From the NCBI RefSeq assembly GCF_014650955.1, contig NZ_BMVY01000024.1:62001-126000 (forward strand): a DNA stretch of 64,000 nt. The letters run 5' to 3'. Positions 34,308 to 42,529 of this stretch are shown here, in pieces; positions within the stretch are counted from its first letter, which is position 1; each line of letters starts with the position of its first letter. This DNA is from Streptomyces tauricus (lineage in GTDB: Bacteria; Actinomycetota; Actinomycetes; Streptomycetales; Streptomycetaceae). The notes under the pieces are model-generated. The model had not been told where the DNA came from. It searched no databases and saw only the letters and a list, made by a program, of their open reading frames with translations. The position numbers and the translations under genes are program-made.

Positions 34308-34952
34308 TCACCCGATCTTCACGCTGCCGCAGACGAAGGTGGCTTCGGCGAGATGGCTCGGGGTGAGCCTGACCTGCGTGAGGTGCTCGGCGAGAGCGAA
34401 GGAGGCCGGAACGGCCACGTCGGCGTCGCTGTCGGCATCGAAGCCGTCGGTCGGGACGGGCTCGCCCGGGAACTCGAATCCGAGGCGGCGAATGACGTCC
34501 AGGAGCGCATCCGGCTGAGATCCACAGCGGTAACCCGCGTCACGAAGGTCGAACTGAAGACGCCTGTCCGTGTTCTCGGCCCAGAGGAACGAGCCGTCGT
34601 TGTTGGCGTTGCCGTTGTCGTAGTGGGAGATCCAGCGGGTGCCCGCCGAGGCCGGCAGCGCCCTTTCCTCGTCGACACCGTGCCAGCCGTTGGGTTCGAC
34701 CATGAGGGTCCACGGTCCGATCGAGGTCATGCCGAACAGGGTGCGCAGGCCGCTGGACGGGGCGTGGAAGTCGTAGGCGGCTTCGACCAGTTCCGCGACT
34801 CCGGCGCGGGCGGGTTCGGCTCGGCCGCCGAGGCGGTGCAGCAGCTCCGCCGGAGAGACCTCGTGGACGAGGGTGAGGCAGTAGGACGCCGCAAGGTCCG
34901 GGAAACGTTCCTCGAACCACATGTAGTCGCTGGTACTCGCGGTCATGGACAC
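34308..34952 (-). CDS. DUF6461 family protein
   Basis: A 214-residue protein beginning MSMTASTSDYMWFEERFPDL, with GPWTLMVEPNGWHG and HYDNGNANNDGSFLWAENTDRRLQFDL in the middle; this is the pattern of the DUF6461 family, common in Streptomyces and without known role. It has no signal peptide. The GTG at 34952 is preceded by GAGG with good spacing; an ATG two codons later is the alternative. Genes of this family often lie near immunity-like proteins, but here the neighbours are a hypothetical gene and an AraC regulator. Confidence 0.75.
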   Translation of the reverse strand: MSMTASTSDYMWFEERFPDLAASYCLTLVHEVSPAELLHRLGGRAEPARAGVAELVEAAYDFHAPSSGLRTLFGMTSIGPWTLMVEPNGWHGVDEERALPASAGTRWISHYDNGNANNDGSFLWAENTDRRLQFDLRDAGYRCGSQPDALLDVIRRLGFEFPGEPVPTDGFDADSDADVAVPASFALAEHLTQVRLTPSHLAEATFVCGSVKIG

Positions 34953-34968
34953 ACTCGTGATCCTCGGG

Positions 34969-35976
34969 TCAGTGGCCCTTGGCCGGGGTGCCGTTGGCCG
35001 GGCCCGTCGATGTTCTGCGGAATTGTTTCGGGGAGGAGCCGACCACGCGGCGGAACGCCGTGCTGAACGCGCTCTCGGACCGGTAGCCGATCGTGAACGC
35101 GAGTTCGGAGATCGGTCGGGTGCCGGTGCTCAGGGCGTCGCGGGCGAGGCTCATCCTCCACTGGATCAGGTAGTCCAGCGGGGTCGTTCCGACCCGGCTC
35201 CTGAAGGACGAGGCGAACGCGGAACGCGACATGTGGCTGATGTCGGCCAGCTCCTTGAGCGTCCAGGGGTGCGCCGCGTCGGAGTGCATGGCGCGGAGCG
35301 CGGCACCGATTCCGTCGTCGTTCAGCGCTCCCAGCCAGCCGGTGGGCTGATCGGCCTGTTCGGCGTGGGCGCGCAGCATGTGGACGAACAGGACCTGTGC
35401 GAGGTGGCTCAGGACGAGAGAGCTGCCGGCGGCGGGCGTCCTGGTCTCGGAGACGAGGACCTCGCTGAGGTGCGCCAGGAGCTTGCCGCGGGGATCCGCG
35501 GCGCGGACCAGCACGAGCCGCGGCAGGACCTGGGTCAGGACCGGGGTGTTCGTGTCCTCGAAGGAGAAGCGCCCTCCGCAGAGGTACGTGTCTTCCTCGG
35601 CCTCCGGCCCGATGCGTACGACACCGTCCTCGGCGCAGTCCCATACCGGCTTCGCGGGGCGCGGCGGCGCGGTGAGCGTGCCGGCCAGGACGTAGGGCGG
35701 GGGGTTGCCCAGCAGGTAGAAGTCACCCTCTTCCAGCCGTACGGGCTCGTGCCCGTCAAGGGTCAGCCAGCATGCGCCGCGCGCGACGACACCGATCTTG
35801 ACGTGCGAGGACCGTTCGAAGCGCAGTGCCCACGGTCCCGCCGTGCGGAGAGCGGGGTCGATCACGGTACGAGGGCGCAGCAGACCGATGGCGTCGGCGA
35901 TCGGATCGCTGGAGCCGAGCACCTGCTCCTCCGTTCTGGACGATACGTAAAGAAGTGTGGACTCCACATGATGCAC
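34969..35976 (-). CDS. AraC-family transcriptional regulator (cupin type)
   Basis: The 335-residue regulator has an N-terminal cupin-type sensing domain (about 30-190) and a C-terminal AraC DNA-binding domain with two helix-turn-helix motifs (WTLKELADISHMSRSAFASSF and RPISELAFTIGYRSESAFSTAF), ending in FRRVVGSSPKQFRR. Members of this group often repress or activate an adjacent divergent oxidoreductase. Here the divergent neighbour is an SDR gene, 69 bases away, which is the likely target. The start is GTG; another GTG three codons later is possible. Confidence 0.9.
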   Translation of the reverse strand: MHHVESTLLYVSSRTEEQVLGSSDPIADAIGLLRPRTVIDPALRTAGPWALRFERSSHVKIGVVARGACWLTLDGHEPVRLEEGDFYLLGNPPPYVLAGTLTAPPRPAKPVWDCAEDGVVRIGPEAEEDTYLCGGRFSFEDTNTPVLTQVLPRLVLVRAADPRGKLLAHLSEVLVSETRTPAAGSSLVLSHLAQVLFVHMLRAHAEQADQPTGWLGALNDDGIGAALRAMHSDAAHPWTLKELADISHMSRSAFASSFRSRVGTTPLDYLIQWRMSLARDALSTGTRPISELAFTIGYRSESAFSTAFRRVVGSSPKQFRRTSTGPANGTPAKGH

Positions 35977-36045
35977 CGTACTGGTGTGATCACGAAGGAT
36001 GGGGGTCGAAGCAGATCAACGACAGAGGGCTGTGGAGGCACTCGC

Positions 36046-36798
36046 ATGGGACAGCTCGAGAACAGAACGGCCGTGGTCACCGGCGGCAGCACCGGAATCG
36101 GTCTGGCCGTCGCCGCGCGTCTGGCGGACGAGGGCGCGCACGTGTTCATCACCGGCCGGCGCAAGACAGAGTTGGACGCCGCCGTCGAGACCATCGGAAC
36201 CTCCAGGGCCACCGCGGTGCCCGGCGACATCTCCGAGGCGGCCGACCTGGACCGGATCTACGACGCGGTCCGCGCCCGCGGACAGGGCCTGGACGTGCTC
36301 GTCGCGAACGCGGCGACCGGTGCGTTCGTCACGCTGGAGCAGACCACCGAGGACCACTTCGACCAGACCTTCGGAGTCAACGTCCGGGGCACCCTGTTCA
36401 CCGTGCAGAAGGCGCTCCCCCTGCTCAACGACGACGCCTCGGTCGTCCTGATCTCCTCCACGGCCGCCGACCACGGCATCGAGGCGTTCGGTGCGTACGC
36501 GGCGTCCAAGGCCGCCGTCCGGTCCTTCGCGCGGACATGGGCCAACGAGCTCAAGGGCCGGGGCATCAGGGTCAACGCGGTGTCGCCGGGCGGGGTCGAG
36601 ACTCCCGGACTCGTCGACGTCTACGGCGGTGAGGAGGCGCTGTCCGGCGTCAAGGAGATGGTCGCCGCGACCGTGGTCAAGGGCCGTCTGGGGCGTCCCG
36701 AGGAGGTCGCCGCCGCGGTGTCGTTCCTGGCTTCCGAACAGAGCGGCTACATCGTCGGCGCGAACATCTACGTCGACGGCGGCCTGAACCAGATCTGA
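36046..36798 (+). CDS. Short-chain dehydrogenase/reductase divergent from AraC
   Basis: A 250-residue classical SDR: TGGSTGIG cofactor motif, VPGDISEAADLDRIY, VANAATGAFVTL (NNAG variant), ISSTAADHGIEAFGAYAASKAAVRSF with catalytic Ser, Tyr and Lys, and RLGRPEEVAAAVSFLASEQSGYIVGANIYVDGG at the end. It probably reduces an aldehyde or ketone with NADPH. GGAGG lies nine bases before the ATG. Divergence from the AraC gene suggests control by it. It converges with mnmA. Confidence 0.9.
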   Translation: MGQLENRTAVVTGGSTGIGLAVAARLADEGAHVFITGRRKTELDAAVETIGTSRATAVPGDISEAADLDRIYDAVRARGQGLDVLVANAATGAFVTLEQTTEDHFDQTFGVNVRGTLFTVQKALPLLNDDASVVLISSTAADHGIEAFGAYAASKAAVRSFARTWANELKGRGIRVNAVSPGGVETPGLVDVYGGEEALSGVKEMVAATVVKGRLGRPEEVAAAVSFLASEQSGYIVGANIYVDGGLNQI

Positions 36799-36835
36799 TC
36801 CGCGGCAGGCGGTGCGAGGGAAGCGGCGGCCGGCC

Positions 36836-37969
36836 TCAGCCCGCGGTGGCGACCGCCGCCCGTACCGTCGTCGCGATCGTCGCCGAACCCACCACGCGCG
36901 TGTCGTCGTACAGGACGATCGCCTGGCCGGGGGCGACGCCGCGGACCGGCTCCGTGAAGGCGACCTCCAGGGTGCCGTCCACCAGCTCCGCCCGCACCTC
37001 CGTCTCGCCGCCGTGGGCGCGCAGCTGGGCCGTGTACGTGCCGGGGCCGGTCGGGGCCCCGCCGCACCAGCGGGGCTTGATGGCCGTCAGCGCGGAGACG
37101 TCCAGGGCGGCGACCGGGCCCACCGTCACCCTGTTGTCGACCGGCGAGATGTCCAGGACGTAGCGCGGCTTGCCGTCGGCCGCCGGGGTGCCGATGCGCA
37201 GGCCCTTGCGCTGGCCGATCGTGAAGCCGTACGCACCTTCGTGGCTGCCGACCACCGCGCCCGACTCGTCGACGATGTCGCCCTCCGCCTTGCCGAGGCG
37301 CTTCGACAGGAAGCCCTGGGTGTCGCCGTCGGCGATGAAGCAGATGTCGTGCGAGTCCGGCTTCTTCGCGACGGCCAGACCCCGGCGCTCGGCCTCCGCG
37401 CGGATCTCGTCCTTCGTGGTGAGCGTGTCGCCGAGGGGGAACATGGCGTGGGCGAGCTGGCGGTCGTCCAGGACGCCGAGGACGTACGACTGGTCCTTCG
37501 CCATGTCCGAGGCGCGGTGCAGCTCGCGCATGCCGTCCTCGTTCACCAGCACCTTCGCGTAGTGGCCCGTGCAGACCGCGTCGAAGCCGAGCGCGAGGGC
37601 CTTGTCCAGCAGGGCCGCGAACTTGATCTTCTCGTTGCAGCGCAGGCAGGGATTGGGGGTGCGGCCTGCCTCGTACTCCGCGACGAAGTCGTCCACCACG
37701 TCCTCACGGAAGCGCTCGGCGAGATCCCACACGTAGAACGGGATGCCGATGACGTCCGCGGCCCGGCGGGCGTCGCGCGAGTCCTCGATCGTGCAACAGC
37801 CGCGCGCGCCCGTGCGGAACGATTGCGGGTTCGCCGAGAGGGCGAGATGCACACCGGTCACGTCGTGCCCGGCTTCCGCGGCACGGGCGGCGGCGACGGC
37901 GGAGTCCACGCCACCGGACATGGCGGCCAGGACGCGGAGGGGGCGGGGGCGCTGCGAGGTCTCAGTCAT
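36836..37969 (-). CDS. mnmA: tRNA-specific 2-thiouridylase
   Basis: MnmA activates U34 of tRNA(Lys/Glu/Gln) with ATP and inserts sulfur to give 2-thiouridine. The 377-residue protein has the PP-loop AAMSGGVDSAVAA (residues 15-27), the catalytic Cys pair at C108 (TPNPCLRC) and C210 (SHDICFIADGD), and the KDQSYVLGVL segment for tRNA binding. Sulfur normally comes through a cysteine desulfurase, and such a gene lies 1.4 kb away on the same strand. Length and motifs are standard. Confidence 0.96.
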   Translation of the reverse strand: MTETSQRPRPLRVLAAMSGGVDSAVAAARAAEAGHDVTGVHLALSANPQSFRTGARGCCTIEDSRDARRAADVIGIPFYVWDLAERFREDVVDDFVAEYEAGRTPNPCLRCNEKIKFAALLDKALALGFDAVCTGHYAKVLVNEDGMRELHRASDMAKDQSYVLGVLDDRQLAHAMFPLGDTLTTKDEIRAEAERRGLAVAKKPDSHDICFIADGDTQGFLSKRLGKAEGDIVDESGAVVGSHEGAYGFTIGQRKGLRIGTPAADGKPRYVLDISPVDNRVTVGPVAALDVSALTAIKPRWCGGAPTGPGTYTAQLRAHGGETEVRAELVDGTLEVAFTEPVRGVAPGQAIVLYDDTRVVGSATIATTVRAAVATAG

Positions 37970-38029
37970 AACCCCTCAAGGGTACGGGTCCCCGGGAACC
38001 GGAGCCCGCGAGTATCCGTTGAAGATCGC

Positions 38030-38812
38030 ATGGGGGAGACCACGAACGACTCGGACCGCCGTATCGGGCGCCGCGCGCTGCTCATCGGCGGGGCCGCGGC
38101 GGCCGTGGGCACCGCCGTGCTGGCGCGGGACGAGCTGGGGCGCCTGTGGTGGCGCACACCGGGCGTGGAGAAGCCGCGCAAGGAGGGCGAGGTCGACTTC
38201 GGGGGCGCGCGCTGGGTGGCCGCGTCCTCGGCGAACTGGCGGCGGGCGGACCGGCCCGACGACTTCGGCATAGACCGCGTGATCATCCATGTCACGCAGG
38301 GCAGTTTCAAGAGCGCGGTGAAGGTCTTCCAGGATCCCGGCCACGGCGCCGCCGCGCACTACATCGTCGGCAAGGACGGCCGTATCACGCAGATGATCCG
38401 CGAGCTGGACGTGGCCTTCCACGCGGGCAACCGCGAGTTCAACGAGCGCAGCGTCGGCATCGAGCACGAGGGGTTCGTCGACCGGCCGGAGGACTTCACG
38501 GACGCCATGTACGAGGCGTCGGCCCGGCTGACCGCTCGGATCTGCGCCCGTTACGACATCTCCGTCGACCGCGAGCACATCATCGGGCACGTCGAGGTGC
38601 CGGGCACCGACCACACCGATCCCGGGCCGCACTGGGACTGGGACCGGTACATACCCCTGGTGCGCGAGGCGGCGAAGCGCGACGCCGAGCGGACGGCCGG
38701 TCCCACCGCCTCCCCGACAGCGGGCTCGACATCCGGGGCGACGAAGGCGACAAAGGCCAGCGGGGCGGGCAGGACGGGCGGGGCGACCCGGACGACCGCG
38801 CGCGGCGCGTAG
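38030..38812 (+). CDS. Tat-exported N-acetylmuramoyl-L-alanine amidase (Amidase_2)
   Basis: The 260-residue protein starts with a twin-arginine signal (RRIGRRALLIGGAAAAVG) and should be exported folded. The mature part is an Amidase_2/PGRP-like zinc domain that cuts the bond between muramic acid and L-Ala in peptidoglycan. Likely zinc ligands are the His in VIIHVTQGS and the His residues in IIGHVEVPGTDHTDPG; AAHYIVGKDGRITQMI and VGIEHEGF are also typical. A Thr/Ala/Gly-rich tail follows. The ATG at 38030 has a weak ribosome binding site. It is followed by the DUF1761 gene, and the two lie between mnmA and the desulfurase on the opposite strand. Confidence 0.9.
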   Translation: MGETTNDSDRRIGRRALLIGGAAAAVGTAVLARDELGRLWWRTPGVEKPRKEGEVDFGGARWVAASSANWRRADRPDDFGIDRVIIHVTQGSFKSAVKVFQDPGHGAAAHYIVGKDGRITQMIRELDVAFHAGNREFNERSVGIEHEGFVDRPEDFTDAMYEASARLTARICARYDISVDREHIIGHVEVPGTDHTDPGPHWDWDRYIPLVREAAKRDAERTAGPTASPTAGSTSGATKATKASGAGRTGGATRTTARGA

Positions 38813-38859
38813 TCCGCCGGACTGCTGCTGCAGTAGCGGCCACAACCTGTCCTGTACCT

Positions 38860-38922
38860 CGCGCAGACTCCTGTTCGGCGGTCGCACCGGCCGCTCGTTC
38901 GCCCTCCCAAGGAGTCTGCGCG
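38860..38922 (+). promoter_or_regulatory. 13-bp inverted repeat that sequesters the RBS and start of the DUF1761 gene
   Basis: CGCGCAGACTCCT at 38860-38872 is perfectly complementary to AGGAGTCTGCGCG at 38910-38922. The second arm contains the AGGAG ribosome binding site and reaches the first base of the GTG start. In mRNA that includes both arms the gene should be poorly translated unless the stem is opened. A 37-base loop lies between the arms. No known riboswitch family is recognised. Confidence 0.6.
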
Positions 38923-39338
38923 TGTTCTCCGTTCTCGCCGACATCAACTGGCTCGCCGTCGTCATCGCGGCCGTCGCGTCGATCGTGCTCGCCGGCCTCT
39001 GGTTCGCCGTCGTGATCGCCAAGCCGTACGCCGTCGCCCTCGGCCGTGCGGGCGCGCCCGCTCCGGCGCAGACTGCGGTCACCGCCGCCGGCCCGCTGGT
39101 GTGCCTGGCGGTCACCGTCCTGACCAGCGCCGTACTCGTCGAGGCCCTCGACATCACCGGCCTGGGTGACGCCGTGGTCTTCGGGCTCCTCGTCGGTGTC
39201 GGCTATCTCAGCGCGATGACCTTCCAGATCGCCATCAACCCGAACTTCCCGCGCCCGCTGTACTACGGCGTCCTCAACGCGCCGTTCTTCGTCATCACGA
39301 GCGTGCTCAGCAGCGTCGTCCTCGTCACGATGCGATAG
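38922..39338 (+). CDS. DUF1761-type integral membrane protein
   Basis: A 138-residue protein with four hydrophobic helices: LAVVIAAVASIVLAGLWFAVV, AAGPLVCLAVTVLTSAVLV, VVFGLLVGVGYLSAMTFQI and APFFVITSVLSSVVLV. The layout and the PxYYGVLNAPFFVI end resemble DUF1761 proteins, whose role is unknown. The GTG start has AAGGAG upstream, but this site lies within an inverted repeat that may block it. It converges with the cysteine desulfurase gene. Confidence 0.85.
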   Translation: MFSVLADINWLAVVIAAVASIVLAGLWFAVVIAKPYAVALGRAGAPAPAQTAVTAAGPLVCLAVTVLTSAVLVEALDITGLGDAVVFGLLVGVGYLSAMTFQIAINPNFPRPLYYGVLNAPFFVITSVLSSVVLVTMR

Positions 39339-39401
39339 GGACCGCGACAGGGACCCTCCCGGCGGGGGCCTTCCAGTACGGGCAGGGCCCCGGCGAGACG
39401 C

Positions 39402-40571
39402 CTAGCTCAGGCCCGCCGTCCGGGCCCTCTCCACCGCCGGGCCGATCGCCTTCCCCACCGCCTCCACGTCCGCCTCCGTCGACGTGTGGCCGAGGGAGAA
39501 GCGGAGGGTGCCGCGGGCCAGGTCCGGGTCGGTGCCGGTGGCGAGGAGGACGTGGCTGGGCTGGGCCACACCCGCCGTGCACGCGGAGCCCGTTGAGCAC
39601 TCGATGCCCTGGGCGTCGAGCAGCAGGAGCAGGGAGTCGCCCTCGCAGCCCGGGAACGTGAAGTGGGCGTTCGCCGGCAGGCGGCCCCCGTCCGCCGGGT
39701 CGCCGCCGAGGATCGCGTCCGGCACGGCCGCGCGTACCGCGTCGACCAGGTCGTCGCGCAGCGAGCCGATCTCCCGGTCGAACCACTCCCGCTGGTCGGC
39801 GGCGGTCCGGCCCGCGACGGCGAACGCGGCGACGGCCGGTACGTCGAGGGTGCCGGACCGGACATGGCGTTCCTGGCCACCGCCGTGCAGGACCGGTACG
39901 GGGCTGTACTCGCGGCCGAGCAGCAGCGCCCCGATGCCGTACGGGCCGCCGATCTTGTGCCCCGAGACGGTCATCGCGGCGAGTCCCGAGGCTGCGAAGT
40001 CGACAGGGACCTGGCCGAATGCCTGGACGGCGTCCGCGTGCAGCGGGATCTCGAACTCCCCCGCCACATCCGCGAGTTCACGGACCGGCATGATCGTGCC
40101 GATCTCGTTGTTCGCCCACATGACGGTCGCGAGGGCGACGTCGTCGGGGTTGCGGGCGATGGCCTCGCGCAGGGCGTCGGGGTGGACGCGGCCGTACCGG
40201 TCGACGGGAAGGTACTCGACCGTGGCGCCCTCGTGCTCGCCGAGCCAGTGGACGGCGTCGAGGACGGCGTGGTGTTCGACGGGGCTGGCCAGGACCCGGG
40301 TGCGGGCCGGGTCGGCGTCGCGGCGGGACCAGTACAGGCCCTTCACGGCGAGGTTGTCGGCCTCCGTGCCGCCGGAGGTGAAGACCACCTCGCTGGGGCG
40401 GGCACCCAGGGATTCCGCCAGGGTCTCCCGGGATTCCTCGACCGTGCGGCGGGCGCGGCGGCCGGCCGCGTGCAGGGAGGAGGCGTTGCCCGTGACGGCG
40501 AACTGGGCGGTCATTGCCAGGGCCGCCTCCGGAAGCATGGGGGTGGTCGCGGCGTGGTCGAGGTATGCCAT
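39402..40571 (-). CDS. Cysteine desulfurase (NifS/IscS-like)
   Basis: A PLP enzyme that takes sulfur from cysteine and holds it as a persulfide for thiolation or Fe-S assembly. In the 389-residue protein the PLP Lys is K206 (TVSGHKIGGPYG), and the catalytic Cys is in ECSTGSACTAG (C331). MAYLDHAATTP opens the family pattern. It is about 1.4 kb upstream of mnmA on the same strand, and the likely job is sulfur supply to MnmA, as in other actinobacteria; this is inference. A small DUF4190-like gene lies upstream. Confidence 0.94.
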   Translation of the reverse strand: MAYLDHAATTPMLPEAALAMTAQFAVTGNASSLHAAGRRARRTVEESRETLAESLGARPSEVVFTSGGTEADNLAVKGLYWSRRDADPARTRVLASPVEHHAVLDAVHWLGEHEGATVEYLPVDRYGRVHPDALREAIARNPDDVALATVMWANNEIGTIMPVRELADVAGEFEIPLHADAVQAFGQVPVDFAASGLAAMTVSGHKIGGPYGIGALLLGREYSPVPVLHGGGQERHVRSGTLDVPAVAAFAVAGRTAADQREWFDREIGSLRDDLVDAVRAAVPDAILGGDPADGGRLPANAHFTFPGCEGDSLLLLLDAQGIECSTGSACTAGVAQPSHVLLATGTDPDLARGTLRFSLGHTSTEADVEAVGKAIGPAVERARTAGLS

Positions 40572-40674
40572 GGTGAGCCCGATTCTAGGGCCCGCTCTCG
40601 ACCGACTTGGTCAGGCGGGGGCTGTTTGCGCCCGCTCCGCGGTCCGCGCCGGGCCCACCTGAGCCCGGCCGGGC

Positions 40675-40944
40675 TCAGAAACTCCAGGACAGGGTGTTGT
40701 CCGCCGACATGAACGCGAGCAGCACCACGAGGTCGGCGACGCCGAGACCGAGGCCCAGGAAGGCGCGTCCGCGGCGGGTGGTGCCCCGGAAGAGGGCCGT
40801 CGCGGCCAGGACGATCGAGACCGGGCCGAGGACGACGTTCAGAGCGAGCAGGCCGACCAGGCCGAGGATGAAGGACGCGACGGCCATGCCGTCGGCGTCA
40901 CGGGCGGCGCTTCGGCGGCGCGGGGCGGCGGTGGTGAGTTCCAT
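40675..40944 (-). CDS. DUF4190-type small membrane protein
   Basis: An 89-residue protein with a basic N-terminal tail and two hydrophobic segments (ASFILGLVGLLALNVVLGPVSIVLAATALF and GLGLGVADLVVLLAF) joined by RGTTRRGRAFLG, the pattern of DUF4190 domains. No function is known. It is upstream of the cysteine desulfurase gene on the same strand with a 103-base gap. Confidence 0.8.
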   Translation of the reverse strand: MELTTAAPRRRSAARDADGMAVASFILGLVGLLALNVVLGPVSIVLAATALFRGTTRRGRAFLGLGLGVADLVVLLAFMSADNTLSWSF

Positions 40945-41000
40945 GGGTCTGCTCCCAGCAGGCAGTCGTACGTGGACAGGTGGCGTGCGGGGCGGACGGT

Positions 41001-41165
41001 TCAGACCGAGGTCCCGCGGCGGCGGCCGTGGCGTTCGCGGATCGCGAAGACGGTCAGCCAGACGCCGATGACCGCGGCGGCCACGACGGTGAAGGAGAGC
41101 GGTGCGTGGGCCACGGTGCCCAGCACGACGCCCAGCAGCAGAAGGGCTGCGACGAGGAACAGCAT
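41001..41165 (-). CDS. Small membrane protein, divergent from TetR
   Basis: A 54-residue protein with two hydrophobic helices (MLFLVAALLLLGVVLGTVAHA and FTVVAAAVIGVWLTVFAI) and a basic tail (RERHGRRRGTSV). I know no function. The ATG at 41165 has GAGAGG upstream; the longer frame upstream is unsupported. It is divergent from the TetR gene, and the shared region holds operator-like palindromes, so it is the most likely target of that repressor. A DUF4190 gene follows it on the same strand. Confidence 0.75.
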   Translation of the reverse strand: MLFLVAALLLLGVVLGTVAHAPLSFTVVAAAVIGVWLTVFAIRERHGRRRGTSV

Positions 41166-41209
41166 GGGTCGCCTCTCGTGTCTCGTTTCGCGCTTCTCGT
41201 TACGGTTCG

Positions 41210-41237
41210 GTGAACGATTGTGGCAACAGTTGTTCAC
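41210..41237. promoter_or_regulatory. Operator-like inverted repeat in the TetR divergent promoter
   Basis: GTGAACGATTGT at 41210-41221 and ACAGTTGTTCAC at 41226-41237 match as inverted halves in 10 of 12 positions around a 4-base spacer. Each half also contains an AACR-N2-TGTT-like element. This is a likely binding site of the adjacent TetR protein, near the small membrane gene. Confidence 0.6.
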
Positions 41238-41279
41238 TGACTCTGGAGTCTAGCGCGTCGACGACTTTCCCCGCACGGA

Positions 41280-41293
41280 GAACAGTTGTTTAC
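41280..41293. promoter_or_regulatory. Second operator-like box next to the TetR start
   Basis: GAACAGTTGTTTAC holds the same AACA-GT-TGTT core as the box at 41226-41237. It begins 22 bases before the TetR start codon, which fits autorepression. Confidence 0.55.
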
Positions 41294-41301
41294 TGCATGG
41301 C

Positions 41302-41928
41302 ATGAGTCACAGTCTTGGCGTCCGGCAGGCCCAGAAGCAGAAGACCCGACAGGCGTTCCTGGACGCCGCGTTGGGCCTGCTTGCGGAGCAGAGCCTCAGC
41401 AGTCTGGGCCTGCGCGAGGTCACCCGGGCCGTCGGCGTCGCCCCGACCGCCTTCTACCGGCACTTCCACTCGACCGCGGACCTCGGTGTCGCCCTGGTCG
41501 AGGAGGCACTGGGCAGCCTGCACCCGATGATCTCCGGCACGGTCTCCACCGCCGATGACAGCGACCAGCGCATAGACCGGGCCGTCGCCCTGATCGCCCG
41601 TCATGTGCGCGAGCATCCGGCGCACATCCGGTTCATCGCCCGCGAGCGCAACGGGGGTGTGCAGAAGGTCCGGGCCGCGATCGCGGAGCAGATGGACCGG
41701 TTCGCCGACGAGGTGCGGGCCGAACTGGCCAAGCAGGCCGAGTCGGACGGCTGGAGCGACGACGATCTGCTGATGCTCGCCGGGCTCTACGTCGACCAGA
41801 TGCTGATGACCGCCAGCGCCTTCCTGGAGGCGGACCCGGACGACCCGGCCGAGGAGGACCGGGTGGCCCGGGTGGCGAGGCGCCGGATGCGGCTGATCAG
41901 CATCGGCCGCCGCCACTGGCTGGGCTGA
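41302..41928 (+). CDS. TetR-family transcriptional repressor
   Basis: The 208-residue repressor has an N-terminal helix-turn-helix (LREVTRAVGVAPTAFYRHF, about residues 38-56) and a helical ligand domain. RFIARERNGGVQKVRAAI and DQMLMTASAFLEADPDD in the ligand domain resemble the FabR/fatty-acid-type TetR group, so its ligand may be an acyl compound; that is inference. It is divergent from the 54-codon membrane gene and has three AACR-N2-TGTT-like boxes in the shared promoter region. It converges with the PSG-repeat lipoprotein. Confidence 0.92.
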   Translation: MSHSLGVRQAQKQKTRQAFLDAALGLLAEQSLSSLGLREVTRAVGVAPTAFYRHFHSTADLGVALVEEALGSLHPMISGTVSTADDSDQRIDRAVALIARHVREHPAHIRFIARERNGGVQKVRAAIAEQMDRFADEVRAELAKQAESDGWSDDDLLMLAGLYVDQMLMTASAFLEADPDDPAEEDRVARVARRRMRLISIGRRHWLG

Positions 41929-41974
41929 CGCCCGCCCCCGACGCTGCCCCGCCTCCTCCCCCAGGGCCGCGCCC

Positions 41975-42394
41975 CTAGCCCTGCGCCTGCTGACTCTGCT
42001 GTGCCTGACCCTGGCTCTGGCCGCCCTGTCCTTGAGGGCCACCGCCGCCCGGCCCGCAGCCGCCGCCCTGGCCGCCGGGACCACCGCTCGGCATCCCCGA
42101 AGGCATACCCGAAGGCATCCCGGAAGGCGCGCCCGACGGGGCTTTCCCCGTGGCCGCGCCGGACGGTGCTCCCGAAGGCGTTCCCGAGGGCGCCCCGGAC
42201 GGCATGCCCGACGGGGCCCCGCTCGGCCGCCCGGACGCGCCCCCGCCCGGCCCGCCCGACGGAGGCTGACAACTCGCCTGCGCCGACGTTCCGTTGCCGC
42301 CGTCAGACGAGGAGTCGCCCGAGCCGCAGGCCGTCAGCAGGAGTGGCGCGAGGGCCAGCAGGGCGACGGCGGGGACGTGGCGTACACGCTTCAT
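41975..42394 (-). CDS. Lipoprotein with tandem Pro-Ser-Gly-x repeats
   Basis: A 139-residue protein. The signal (MKRVRHVPAVALLALAPLLLTAC) has the lipobox LLTAC; a Ser/Asp-rich stretch follows. The middle is a low-complexity array of about eleven xPSG units (x is Ala, Met, Thr or Arg), broken once by AATGK, and the end is Gly- and Gln-rich. The units are repeated at the DNA level as 12-base copies. No enzymatic domain is present. Function unknown: a flexible surface spacer is the natural guess. GGAG is well placed before the ATG at 42394. Confidence 0.78.
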   Translation of the reverse strand: MKRVRHVPAVALLALAPLLLTACGSGDSSSDGGNGTSAQASCQPPSGGPGGGASGRPSGAPSGMPSGAPSGTPSGAPSGAATGKAPSGAPSGMPSGMPSGMPSGGPGGQGGGCGPGGGGPQGQGGQSQGQAQQSQQAQG

Positions 42395-42529
42395 GAGAGC
42401 GACTCCGTTGCATGAGATCAATGAGATCAGTCTGAGAAACACATGCAACCAACCATCCATAGGCCCCGCTTGGGCCCGCGCTGTGCCCCGCCTGTGGTGA
42501 GGGCAAAGGACGGCTCAACTCCCCCGCCC

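Noticed and set aside
36812..38036. Long open frame on the plus strand across mnmA
   Set aside because: It is the antisense of mnmA, with no family similarity; only its last part from 38030 (the amidase) is real.
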